Below are positions 26,951-38,341 of a stretch of 64,000 bases of DNA, in pieces (positions within the stretch are counted from its first letter, which is position 1; each line of letters begins with the position of its first letter). The notes under the pieces were generated by a model. The model worked only from the letters and a program-made list of their open reading frames with translations. It made no database searches and was not told the DNA's origin. The position numbers and the translations under genes are program-made. Source of the DNA: Trichoplax adhaerens (Eukaryota; Placozoa; Uniplacotomia; Trichoplacea; Trichoplacidae); contig NW_002060952.1 in the NCBI RefSeq assembly GCF_000150275.1, positions 1,106,452-1,170,451 of the forward strand. Direction: 5' to 3'.

Positions 26951-29561
26951 AGATCGAGACAGTATTCAATCTTATTAATTCTTGGATATATATCCCGTTT
27001 TCATCTAATCATTTTTAGCGGATATAGACTACATGATTTCTATTTAATTAATTGTTATTGATAATCTGATGCCAACTAAAGCTCATTTATGATTACATGT
27101 GATCACTGATTAGCATGGACCTATAGACATACATGAGTAGTTGGATTCATTTATTGTAACATGACTGGAAAATCTCATTAAGACACTGTTAATTGATTCA
27201 CTAAAGATAAGCTAATTGATCATCATTTACTTCTTTCTATAATAGAATCTATTGATTTATATTATATTGCATTCAATATTGTTTTAAAGGCAAAAGAATT
27301 CTTAATGACGAAAGAAATGAGATGTTTATTTAATACCTGAAATAGTTGTAAGGGCTAGGGTTAGGGTTGTATTTTAAATCAAAGACCTTGATAATTTCTA
27401 GACATAACAAGCTATTTTGAAAACATAGTTGCAGCTACTTTAGGTAATAAGAGAATCATAGTTGTATCCTTTCCATGAATGTACTTGAGTTACTTAAGTA
27501 CATTACTAAGATGACAAAGCGATAGACAAGTTCAATAATACGAATTTTCAACTCAGAGAAAGAATTGTTCCACTTGAGTGTATTTTGATTCTTCTCAGAA
27601 ACGACCTACCCGTCTAAAAGACAATACAATTGTTATCATCAATTCGCAAAACATGAACACCTTTCTTGTTGATATATCGGAACTATATCGTAGGGTTATA
27701 ACTTTGCAAAGTTTCTTATGCTTTGTATTCTGAATGATTTAGGTATCTGTAATTTAGAATTAGCTTGCTGTTCTAGCAATGATTCCTGATTACAGATTAT
27801 ACTGTTTAGATAGAAGCCTAAGCTACAGAATTACGATTACTGATACCTCTGATTCCATTGAGGTTTTAATTAACTGATATTCATGATTTCATTGACAGCA
27901 ACTTACTGTTGTTATAACCGGATGGAAATAATACATTGGGCTACGCCTATTCAGAACATATTGTGGCCTTAAGCAAAGTTGTGACTTAATGACCGTTATT
28001 GTCATGAAAAGCTTTATCAGCTTTGTCTTGAATAAATAAGAAAATTAATATTTTACCCTTCATAGTTATTTCCGATAAACAAGTGGATGAATTGAAAATA
28101 ATTTAGAAAAATTGTGACAAGGTAAAGAAATGATCGAAATTCAATTAATTTTATGTAAGATCGAAATAGCAAAGGATTAAATTCCCTTTATGAAAATCAA
28201 ATTAAAATCTCCTGTAAAATCTTTAATCATGTTCATACACTAGAGCATTGATAGAATAGATTAATAACGTCTACTGTTGATTCTCAATTAGGTAAGACTG
28301 ATTCTAGCGAAAACATAATGGAGAATACGAATTATTATCGATAGAAATTTCAATTCAATGAATTTTATAATAAAAATAAGTACGTAAAGGAAAATATTCA
28401 TCTATTTTATAAATACGGTTGATATAGGATCTAATTAAGCAGGATCAAAACCCCAAAGTACTTGGATGAATGTGCTATTATGATATAGATTATAATTGCT
28501 TACCTACCACAATGTTCTCTTCATATGTTGTGATTATTATCCTATCGAATTACGTAGTCCAAGTTGAATGATCGCTACACTTAATAAGACAACGGGAGGA
28601 TAGAAAAGATGAGTAAATATGTCTGCCTGTAGTTGAAATGGGGTTGTCATAACATACGGCAATAACATTCAAAGTATCAATACCTACCTTGTAAATGCTT
28701 CAAAAAAAACTGCAATTATCATAGCACATCTGCTATAGGATGAAATTAAACAAGGAGCACACAGTAATTGCATTTTTCTACAGATATTCAAGATTTGATG
28801 CAGAAAGGATTAGACAAAACCATTGTTAAAATCGTTGGCTATAATCAATAATAAAAGACTTAAAGTCCATAAAACAATAATCCACCTATCGTCATCACAG
28901 CATAATAAACTTTACTTTTCATTCTTCTACATTTTACATGTCCTCATTATAACTAAAACCGTTAAATACGTCTTGCAAGTGATAAAGTGATCATATTATT
29001 TGCAACATTAGTGAAAGTCACCAGCTAGAAAGTCAATCTTATTATATATCCTATCAGAAATTCTGTATACATTCCAGCTGTTTTTTCCAGCAATTTTTTT
29101 CAAATTCGTCTTGGTCTAGCACGTTGCGAATTTGTTCATTTTACCCAAAGTAGGTTTATATCGCATCCAAAATCGTTATTATCATTATGACTTTGCATTA
29201 GTATTTACTATTTATTCATTGCATTTTTTGATTAACTTATTTCCATTTGTCATATTAGATAGCTAGCAAAGTATCTGGCGGCTTAAATTATAAATTAAGT
29301 GCACTAATTAACTTTCAATTGGTAAGAGAGAGCAATAGATAGCTTATTACTAATTTAATCCGATTTAATCTTTTAATTAAATGTCAGCACAGCAATCACA
29401 TCTATTAATGTTTGGAGATAAATAAGATGATAGCATTTTCCTTTAATAGAAATAATAAACTATTATAAAATTTAATATAATTTACTAATCATTTTTACCG
29501 GAATAGTTTCTCTTCTTCAATTTCGTGTTGGCTCAAAGTATTCCAAATCTCGATTGGAAAT
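26951..29561. other. Intergenic, nothing recognised
   Basis: AT-rich, no coding region recognised. A short telomere-like run (ctagggttagggttg) lies at about 27355-27369, too short to call an interstitial telomere. The right end should hold the promoter of the GPCR gene. Confidence 0.45.
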
Positions 29562-31629
29562 ATGTCGTTGCTACCTACTCAAACTCAGATAGACAGTATG
29601 GCTAAAGCCTCTACATTTATCGTAGCGATCATGCTGGTCTGTGGACTTGTCGCTAATGGTGTCCTGATTTTCTACATGATTAATAAGTTGAGAAAGAAAG
29701 TTATCGTTTACGACATGCAAATCTTAAGTTTGTCTATATCGGATTTTGCCTTCATGACCTTAAGGTAAAATTCATTCCAATGTATTCTTGATCATTAAAT
29801 CCAGTCATTATAACCTTTAATTGAATGATATACCAGATATTTTAAATTATCATACTTCAGTGACATTTAAGAATAAACGATTTTAGTGTTCCCATTGTTT
29901 CCTATATTATATTCTGCTTTTGAAACTAAATAATTTTCAATTGTTATTACCTTATAATGATCTTTCTTATGATGGCCTTAAATACCTTTGATACGGTGTC
30001 GTTGACTCCCTATTATTGGGTCTATGTAATGTTTTGCCAATTATTTACATTTCATTAACTAGTCTTAGCTTTAAATACTGCAGAAAATCTTAATAATGAG
30101 TATAAGTAGGCATTATAAGACAGCTTAATGTATTTATGGTAAAATGTCTTGTTGCTATAGCATGGGCAATCATGATTAGAATAGTTGTAAATTTCTTCAA
30201 TTTGAAACCAGCCATGACACCTACGACGAATGAAAAAATACCTTGTACCTTTACCGATGGATTATCAAGTGTAGTGTCATTATATTAATAAGCCCCTGCG
30301 CTAGGGCCAAAGTAAATTATTCATGATGATTTTTATTATTAATAACGAAAACTTAATTAACAATATTAATGGCAGTATGCTGTATAGTTTTCATGCTTTC
30401 TCCATCATACCTTTCATATCGATTATAGTAAGTTAAAAGTTACTTTCTAAATTCCTTCTCGTATGGCCTCTGTTTATCTTTTTTTGCATTTAAATCTTCA
30501 TATTGATAACAGATTATACAAATAAATGATAGAGGATTTCTCTTTTATTCTAATATACCTCTTACATTTACTGGAATTAATTCAATTTTATATATTTTTC
30601 TATAGTGCAACTGGCGTTTTACGGGTTACGGATAAAATCAATCAACGCTCTTCAGTATATCAAAATGGTACCTTTACATGCCGATTAATTTTTGGGATAC
30701 TACTCTATTTAACGCTGGTCAATATGTTAGTTATGGCGTCCATTGCTATTTATCGCTACGTTACTGTTCTCTATCCTAGGATTAGCAAGAAATATTTGAC
30801 TGTTAGTGCCACGTTATTGGCGTTAATAATCAATTGGCTGTTACCTTCTGTTTTTATCGTTCCGCCTGTTGTTGGTGTTTGGGGTAGTTTCGTATACGAT
30901 AATTTAACTAGTTCTTGCACATTAGAACTGATACCTCTAGGAGGAGACGAAGAACATCATTCGAGCTACTCTCTCTTTCTCATTTTGTTCGGTATGACGG
31001 TTCCTACTACCATTATGGCTGCTTGTTATATTGCTATTGGCTTGCGTCTTCGCCAAACATCGAAGCGTCTTAAAGGCCATGCGAAAAATGAATCATCTAA
31101 TGGTACTGGGACATCTGCTGGAACAGATTCTACGGTATTTTCAAGCCAAAATAGCGAACATAGCGCAAACGACACTATACCTACTATTAGCATCGCTTCT
31201 ACCAATGGCCAATATTTAACTGTTAATCCACCACCATCCTATAAAGCGGGTAGGAAAGGTGTTACAGCTACTAAACATCAACAAATCAACCCTGGCAATT
31301 CAAACGCAGTCAAAAAGGAAAGAAAAATCACTAAAATATTTGGTATTATTGTCGTTGTATATATCATTTCTTATTTCCCCTACTGTACAATCTGTTTAGC
31401 TACTATTCTATTTAACGTGCAAGTTTCTCCTTTAGTGTTTTATAGTACAATTTTCTTTACTTATATTAGCAGTATCAGCAATCCATTTGTATTCCTTGCT
31501 CATAATAATAAATTTAAGGCACGTTTAAACAAGATATTCAGTAAAAACACTCGTAGATTAATACATAATCGCATTTCCATACGACGATCTATCAATCGCG
31601 TTATACGTATACGAGAATTTGCTCATTGA
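29562..31629 (+). CDS. Rhodopsin-family (class A) GPCR, two exons, long third intracellular loop
   Basis: Seven-helix receptor of the plasma membrane, ligand unknown. Exon 1 is 29562-29764 and exon 2 is 30606-31629. The junction splits a Ser codon inside helix 2 and restores the frame, giving 408 residues. Visible class A features: GLVANGVLIFYMI in helix 1 (Asn of the GN motif), LSLSISDF in helix 2 (the LSxxD aspartate), FTCRL at the start of helix 3, YRYVTVLYP in place of DRY, SCTLEL in loop 2, ISYFPY in helix 6 and NPFVF as the helix 7 NPxxY variant, followed by a basic helix-8 tail. Loop 3 is about 110 residues, rich in Ser, Thr and Asn, and contains a PPSY (PPxY) motif. Helix 7 lacks the opsin lysine, so it is not an opsin. 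N-glycosylation sequons occur at NGT (loop 1) and NLT (loop 2). AATAAA signals lie at 32125-32134. An ATG at 30526 would give a shorter frame but lies in the intron and lacks helix 1. Confidence 0.9.
29939..30490 (+). pseudogene. GPCR-like relic inside the GPCR intron
   Basis: Three short open stretches follow the order of a class A receptor. At 29939-30058 the text runs LMMALNTFDTVSLTPYYWV then FCQL, like helix 2, loop 1 with its Trp, and the helix 3 Cys. At 30106-30288 it runs VKCLVAIAWAIMIRIVV, then KIPCTFTDG, like helix 4 and the loop 2 Cys. At about 30372-30438 it runs YSFHAFSIIPFISIIV, like helix 5 with its Pro. Stops separate them, so this is a decayed fragment. Helices 1, 6 and 7 are not seen. 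The similarity is by pattern only. Confidence 0.45.
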
Positions 31630-32759
31630 TTAAATCGATACTCTCTTATGTTGTCCTCACTATTAACAATATTAGAGCAGGAGACAGTACCTTTCTTCTA
31701 AATAGTTATTATTTTGCTGGGCTTCTCCATTTGAGAAGGTGAATTTATTGACGAATGATTGTACACCATAATTCATGTCATTTATTGAGTTATGAATTAG
31801 GTTAGATTGTAAGGTACTGATGAATGTTTAAAGCACGTTCGTTAAGGTTTACTCAATTATGGAATGTATTGAAAAATAGTATATTATGCATAGATTAGCG
31901 CTGAGTGTGTAACTTTTTGTAGGAAAAATGTACTGTATAAGAGTGATGAATGTAAATGCTGGAGATTCTACGTATATACTGTACTCATTTGCCAAATTGT
32001 ACAATTAAGACACTATTTTATTTTAAGGAAATTAAGCTTTTGGTATTAACTGTAATTACAATTATCGCTATGGTCTATGTAAGATATATTATTGTAAATA
32101 TATGACGGAACTATATCCAGTATAAATAAATAAATGACGTCTAATTATAAATACTAGAACCCTTTTAGTTGCTGTCCTTAAGAAAAGATCATTCTTGAAT
32201 ACTTTATTTCAGATTGCGTGCACATTTAATTAATTACACTAGCTATACTTGAATGCTCTACTTATAAAGCTAAGTGAATTCTAAAATTTTTCTCTTTGTG
32301 TATTGCAAGTAATGAAGATAGTAAAATTCTAAAATAGCCAACAATTGTTAATGGACCGCTATTTAAAACGGTGCCTATAAAGTCGAACGCTCGATACATT
32401 CCTCGCTATTTATTACATGTATCGTATATTATTATCAAGAGAATTTTTATTCTTCTTTGCTCTAATCCATTAACTGCCCTTGCAACTTTATCGGGCTTGA
32501 TGAAAGTAGGGAACACGATTATGTTACAGTTAAATTTATAAGTCAAAATTTTGCGCCTAACATAACAGCGCATAGGTAAATACAAGGAGTGATAAAAATA
32601 TACATAATACGAAGGTAATGAAAAAGAACGGTTTAGCACTTTAAACTTCAATAGTGATTCAACTAAATCACAACCAGCTAAGAACGTTCAAAACTACGCT
32701 ATTTTTGCAGTGAAATTTGAATTCAATTATCACTGGTGTTAAAAAGAGCCCATGTCTTC
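31630..32759. other. Intergenic between convergent GPCR and USP39 genes
   Basis: Holds the 3' ends of two convergent genes. Clustered AATAAA signals at about 32125-32134 suit the GPCR transcript. No coding region recognised; the minus-strand frame at 32406-32651 shows nothing familiar. Confidence 0.5.
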
Positions 32760-35700
32760 TTAGCTAGAACCCAGCTCGTATATCTGAAGAAGGGAATTAG
32801 ACCATTAGGTAAGTTAGATGATAGAGAATTAATAGTGCAGAACTTTATTTTGGTTCAATATCGATTACGATTTTGACTCCTATTTGATGCTATTTTAATT
32901 GGTGAAGTTTACCTGTATATAGGCCTCGGAAAGTGTTATAATTTGGGGCAAAATATCTTCTACATGTAAATCTTGTACTTGGTACCACTGTTTCGAACCC
33001 TATCGAGAATTTTAATTAATTAGATATACAAATAATGCTAACTAAAAGGTGGTAAGCTGCTAGCGTATGGTCTGAATATACGATGTCTAGCAATTACCCT
33101 ATGACGCAAATGAACCCGATAAATTCCTTTTCCAGCTCCTGTAATAACGAAATACTATCTTTTAGCTTACGTGAACAATGTACGATGTATGGAAGCGTTG
33201 CCGGTAAGCAATAATACCTGGTTGGCCATCATGAATGATATTAGCGACTAAATTGTACGTGGTTACAGGATGAGCATCTTGTACAGCTGGATCCGATGAC
33301 AAATATTCAGCCATATCTAGTTCGCTTTAAATACATAATTAAACGATAAGATGTACAGCAAGCAGTCTCGGCATAATTAAATATGACGACGACTACAATT
33401 TTACTTATATTTAAGTCAAGTATCTTACACGATCGGAAAATTAACAATCGTCGGATTTTTCTCGACAAAGAAATTGTTTCTTGTAAATCTCTAAGCAGTT
33501 TTTGCAATAAATCGTAGCAAATACAGTTAATGCTTCTTTAGAGACTATTAATTTTAGTAGATGGCTACTTACTTTTACATATAAGATCAAATAACGAGGT
33601 AATCGGATTAATTCAAATCGTTTCATAAAGGTCTCTTTATATGTTTTGTATTCCTAAATTAGTTGCATAAAGTGTGCAGGATTACAAATTACAAAATAGT
33701 TTATGCTGCTAATTGATTGTTATGTTACCCTTTCAGAAGTCCCATCAAATTTAGCTAGTAATACAGATAAAGGAACTTGAGGAATAATATTTTCGTTCAG
33801 TTCATCCTATATTTAACGTGAACAAATTTTCTTATGACATAATGACGAAAAAAGGTCTAATTAGAAAAGCTGTAATAACCTGATATAATGGTGCGGGAGG
33901 CAAGTCCAATGTCAAATACAGAAAAGGTGCTACAGATTGAGTTTCTGTAATGTCAATTTGGATTAAAGACGTCATACATTTAGCAAAATTTAGTGATAAT
34001 CAATCGCTAAGACATTCGCACTAAGACTTCACCTTTATATTCATCTAGTTCCATTAACTCTAATTTTTGAAGTTCAGGGGTCTAAAGATAGCATATAATA
34101 ATAACGTACAGACTTAGGGAAAAAATTTTACGACTATTATTCCCTACAACATTTAAATCGGGCCGAGTACAGTCGAGGTTTACAAATACAATACTGTTAC
34201 CTAGATGGATGGCAACCGTGTTTTTAGCAATAACATAGTCTTACCTCTTCTGGTATTACTTTTCTCTTATAGATACGCATTTGACCGCAAAAAGTCTTAT
34301 ATATTATGCCTTTGTAGAGTAATAAAAGAGGATTCAATTTCAAGCAAACTAATCAATATGACCTATAACTTTCAAAACACGTACTAGATCTCATTTTCTT
34401 TGTTCCATTCAAAGACATATGTAAATGATTAAGCATCCAAGACAAGAATGTAATTGGATCGCCTATAAGATATAAGTCAATTTTAAGAGGTGAGATAGGA
34501 AACTATTGATGGCGATGAGAATATCCTAACCTTGTTCGGTAATCTGAAATTGCTTCTTACTGCAGTAAACTACAGCCTAAAAATGTGATAATCAGTAATC
34601 AAGTCATTTCATTGACATTACTTTACGCAAAATGAGAATTCAATATTACAAAAAATATCTAATGTCTTCATACCTGTAACATTTCATGGGGACTTATATG
34701 TGTTTTAAAGTTGCTAGGGTTCCAAATTTTGCGTATTAGTTCACCGAAACGTTGAACTAAGCGAAATGATGTATCGCCAGGTGGCCGCTTAGTATTTTTG
34801 TAATTATTTTCTTGCAGGAAATAATTTCTTAAAGGAACGACATGTGCCAAAGCCTACACAGGGGCGAATAAGACAACAGACAATGCTGGCGTCAGGGTAA
34901 GAAAGAAATTTGGGGTCACTGGCAATAACAATCACCAAAACTTACTTGTAAGATAACATTGCAATAATCGTTAGCTTTGATGTTATTTAGTCCAACCATA
35001 CCTATTTATAATGCATAAACATTGTAGCATTGCAATATTTTAAAACAATTTTTCAATTTCAGGTAAGAGAATGCAGCTTAGTCATGTTGATTTGATATTA
35101 TTGATTCGGTACGTCTACTCTATGTAAATACCTGGAAGGTAAGTTTTTCCTTCTAAAGTTCTGGATAATTTGGCAATTTTGTCGATAACTTCAATTTGTT
35201 CGTTACTAAATGTCGGATCTAATACGTACTGTAGTATGGGAAAAATAGGATATTACTTGAAGTCTGACTAAAAGTACGCGTCTACCTGATTAAATTTCTA
35301 TGTTTAGTCGAGATCAATGGTATACAGTGTAACTGAATCAATTCCAATTGATTATAGGTAAAATTAGGTTAAGATAGAGTAACACTCTTTACCTTAATGT
35401 CGTCCAATGAAGAATCAATAATTTCATAATCATCCGGTAGGCAATAAAACTAAACGTTAAATTACTCAAGTTAGTCGTTTTTTAGCTATATCAGATATAG
35501 AATAGAAACATCAATTCCATAATTAACAAGTCACCGAATAACTGAATCAAATTGATTTGTCGATATATTATAGAGAAGTTTTTTCGACAAACCTTCAAGG
35601 AGTGTAGATTAATAAAGACATGGTGGAAGCATTGGACGCTGTGAGTATAAGCATGTGAGTGACTTCCTCGACCTATATTGCAATAAATAATATACGCGTA

Positions 35701-37411
35701 TACCTAGAGTTAGACTGTTTACACTAGCAAAAAGTCATTCAACACCTATTCCTATTCTACGGGTTCGATAGTAGACGTATGTCTTAGGCACTGATACCCA
35801 TGCTGGAAACAGTTTATTGTCAAATCGTCTACTTTTAAAAAATGCTGTACTGTGCTGTAATCAGTTGATGTAAATCATCAGACGACTCAGCTTATGCAAT
35901 GCTTTCGATATTGAAATGCATGTCAGAGTTTGTTTTGAATGATACCTTGAAAATACTTTCCACAAACAAGGCAAGCATAGACATTCTGATTGGACAATGA
36001 AATAGAGCAAAGCTTTTCAAAATCGAAATCTAATACCGACCTGCAAAGATCAAATTGGTTGAGTAAGAATTATAAGCGCAATAGATAAATCAAGATAGCA
36101 CAGGGTAGATAAAAATGATTCAAATAGGAATTGCAGACAGATACGATTGTAATACTACCAAACTAGGCGCGTGGAATATCCATTTAGAATCATCGACCAG
36201 TTGATATCAAAACTAGCCACTATAAAATGGCAGAATGAGTGTAGATACTGTGGTTGGAGTCTCTTTTACAAGTGTACAGTAGTTCTAAGTCATGACCAGT
36301 GGAGCTCTTTGTATGGCTGTATCGAATTACGACGGCACAAGTGCAGAGCACTACTGTCATCTTATTATTTAATGCATCAAGCTGTAGTCAGCGTCTCTCT
36401 TTTACTGAATGATCCTCAAGCTGCAGTCAGTGTCAACTCTTGTCTAGCTGTATTTGATCACGACAGCACAAGCCCAAAGCATTCCTCTTTATCGACCAAA
36501 CTCAGGTCTCTCAATACCTCTCTCATTTTAGGGTGTCGAAGCTGCTAGTATTCTACCTTGCTAGCTTCGATAAGAAAGGCCCGAAATGGACCTAAAGAGA
36601 ACACGACTTACAAGCATCCTACAGTACGAGTAGACTATCCTAGCATTTAATCGCATAGTATCTTATCCAATTATTTTATTAACATCACGAGCATGCTAAA
36701 ATCAAACCTTCTAGTAAGTCTTTGTTTACATTATTTGGACATGTTCTGGATCAAAATTACTGTATTCAAATTATTAAGGCTTGATCAGGTAGAAATACTC
36801 ATGGAGAAGTAGAGTTACTGTTCAAAAGGTCGACCAATACTATACATCCTATACTGTACTTTATTTCATATTGGTAATTCTTTGCTGTTGAGTTATTCAA
36901 TCGATTGCAATTCTGCTTGCTACTCAAATGATGTCCAATCCTATCTTGTAGGCAAGGTAAAGTAAATCAATCATGCCTAACGATTGCTACAGCACAATAC
37001 AGGATAAGAACGAAAAGAATATCGATGTGCTGATTGTGCTGTTCAACTGCATTACGCTATCTGAGCTATTTCTTTCTACTTCATCCTGGGATTATCATCT
37101 GTAGCCAGATATTGGCCAATATTGACTATCATCGCAAGTTGTCAATAACTGAGACAGATACAAGACTTGAAGCATTTCATCACCTTGACATTGAATGATT
37201 TACTCACCGATTGATTGTATCCAAGTAGGGACAATTTCGACTTCGTTCATCGTTATCCACTGATATTTGCCAAATCAAGGACAAACATATTCAATCAATG
37301 AAAGACAACTTCATAAGGTGTATATTGAAATGGATTGCTATCAGTACCTTTTTTTCTTTTACTGAGTACTTTTACTTCTTCCAATTCAGTGAAATCCTCA
37401 CTACGCTTCAT
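32760..37411 (-). CDS. USP39: USP39 (SAD1-type) spliceosomal pseudo-deubiquitinase, 20 exons
   Basis: Component of the U4/U6.U5 tri-snRNP needed for pre-mRNA splicing. Exons in transcript order: 37411-37348, 37259-37208, 36040-35946, 35672-35593, 35449-35393, 35228-35132, 35001-34946, 34853-34674, 34576-34531, 34462-34385, 34309-34245, 34081-34033, 33944-33880, 33806-33729, 33653-33573, 33490-33429, 33324-33218, 33138-33098, 32999-32913 and 32783-32760. All junctions are in phase and give 487 residues. A ZnF-UBP domain is at about 31-115 (CPYLDTIN, YACLVCGKYFQ, HAYTHSVQ, FYCLPDDYEII). The UCH-like domain starts near 149. Hallmarks include NYKNTKRPPGDTSF, RFGELIRKIWNPSNF, ISPHEMLQ, FLYLTLDLPPAPLY, NNFFVEKNPTIVNFP and ILPQIITLSEAYIQ. 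The usual catalytic Cys position is Asp160 (IKANDYCNVILQ), and the His box lacks its His (KQWYQVQD), so the protein should be catalytically dead, like other USP39. The N-terminus is short (about 30 residues) compared with the long Arg/Ser-rich one in vertebrates. An in-frame extension to 37549 exists upstream of the ATG at 37411. Confidence 0.92.
36041..37207. other. Large second intron of USP39
   Basis: At 1.17 kb this is several times longer than most other introns of the gene. It contains a plus-strand open frame at 36171-36548 with no recognisable domain. Inside that frame, short imperfect duplications occur: a gctgtat...acgac.gcacaag block near 36319 and 36448, and a caagctg.agtcag block near 36378 and 36417. 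Scattered TACAGTA/TACTGTA words hint that it belongs to the halo of the neighbouring GTAC array. Confidence 0.5.
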
Positions 37412-37485
37412 GATGGCGCCTTGACGATTGGCAACGACTGCAGCAGGTCTGATGACTGATGGGTCAGTTGTCTTCCTAACGTCTC

Positions 37486-37631
37486 CAGTATGTTGCACGA
37501 TCTGGAGTGTGTGGTATCGTATCGTACATCGTGCGCAGGCTCTGTTCACTCATGTTGATGTGAACTCAATACAGTATCGCCGATCTCGAGTTTGAGGTGC
37601 AATACAGTACAGTGTACTGTATTGCATCTAC
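37486..37631. repeat. Left arm of an imperfect inverted repeat
   Basis: Reads from cagtatgttgcacgatctgg to gtgtactgtattgcatctac. Its reverse complement matches 37866-38072 through shared blocks: atctggagtgt.tggtatcgt, catcgtgcgcagg, ttcactcat.ttgatgt, cagtatcgc.gatctcgag, and tttg.ggtgcaatac. The arm begins 75 bp upstream of the USP39 start codon, which is on the minus strand. Confidence 0.85.
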
Positions 37632-37780
37632 AGTACATGGTACGGTACGGACTAGGGTCTTCCTTTACAGTGTTTATCTAGTAGTCTACAGTGTACAGTG
37701 TACAATATACAGAATGTACTGTACTACAGTACTGTACAGTACTGTACAGTATACTGTGTACTGTACAGTACATACCGTAT

Positions 37781-37865
37781 NNNNNNNNNNNNNNNNNNNN
37801 NNNNNNNNNNNNNNNNNNNNNNNNNNNNNNNNNNNNNNNNNNNNNNNNNNNNNNNNNNNNNNNNN
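37781..37865. other. Assembly gap of 85 N
   Basis: Unresolved bases exactly between the two arms of an inverted repeat and inside palindrome-rich DNA, where read joining is expected to fail. True length and content are unknown. Confidence 0.98.
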
Positions 37866-38072
37866 GTAGATGCAATACACTGTACTGTACTGTACAGTGT
37901 ACAGTACAGTATTGCACCGCAAACTCGAGATCCGCGATACTGAATTGACTCGCTTGCTGGATTAAGTATACTGTACAGTACATCAAAATGAGTGAATAGA
38001 ACCTGCGCACGATATACTGTACAGTACGATACGATACCAAACACTCCAGATGGTGTAACATACTGTACAGTA
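37866..38072. repeat. Right arm of the inverted repeat, with extra palindromes
   Basis: Inverted copy of 37486-37631, but longer. The additional bases are mainly copies of the TACTGTACAGTA palindrome: one at 38013-38026 splitting the block cgtatcgtac/atcgtgcgc, one at 37969-37980 with about 16 further bases, and a third at 38061-38072 where the left arm has a shorter sequence. Confidence 0.82.
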
Positions 38073-38303
38073 GATGCAACGGTCGATAGAATAGCTGGTA
38101 GTTGCTGTGATGCACGTTGTAGCAGGTCGGAATGATTTGCATACAGATATTTTTATTTTATAGAAAAGGGTCTGGACCAGGTCAGACTAGACCATGAACA
38201 TCCTTAGATACTGTACTGTGCAGTGTACAGTACTGTACACTGTAGACCACTAAAGAAGACCGTACTGTAGTACTGTACAGTACTCAGTACGGACTACGGT
38301 TTT

Positions 38304-38341
38304 CTTTTCGTAGTGTACTGTACAGTGTACAGTACGAAAAG
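38304..38341. repeat. Nested hairpin with palindromic core
   Basis: Perfect 9-bp arms, cttttcgta at 38304-38312 and tacgaaaag at 38333-38341, enclose gtgtactgtacagtgtacag, which is itself almost self-complementary. The single strand could fold into one long stem. Confidence 0.8.

Noticed and set aside
26810-27061. 83-codon ATG frame
   Set aside because: It lies mostly within the degenerate tandem repeat, and the other units do not keep it open.
27355-27369. Interstitial telomere repeat
   Set aside because: Only about two TTAGGG-like units; too short to distinguish from chance.
34205-34387. Plus-strand frame at 34205-34387
   Set aside because: It is the antisense shadow of a USP39 exon and its flanking introns.
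35750-35800. Possible tRNA T-arm (gggttcgata)
   Set aside because: The stem around it does not pair over 5 bp, and no D arm, anticodon arm or acceptor stem can be drawn.
36171-36548. 125-codon plus-strand frame in the USP39 intron
   Set aside because: No recognisable domain, internal short duplications and an intronic position on the opposite strand make a real protein unlikely, though it is longer than chance would favour.
37412-37549. Upstream extension of the USP39 frame
   Set aside because: The frame stays open beyond ATG 37411, but it enters the inverted-repeat arm and its residues do not resemble USP39. The inner ATG gives a family-like start.
37597-38142. Several overlapping frames across the N gap
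   Set aside because: They run through undetermined bases and repeat sequence; none is evidence of a protein.
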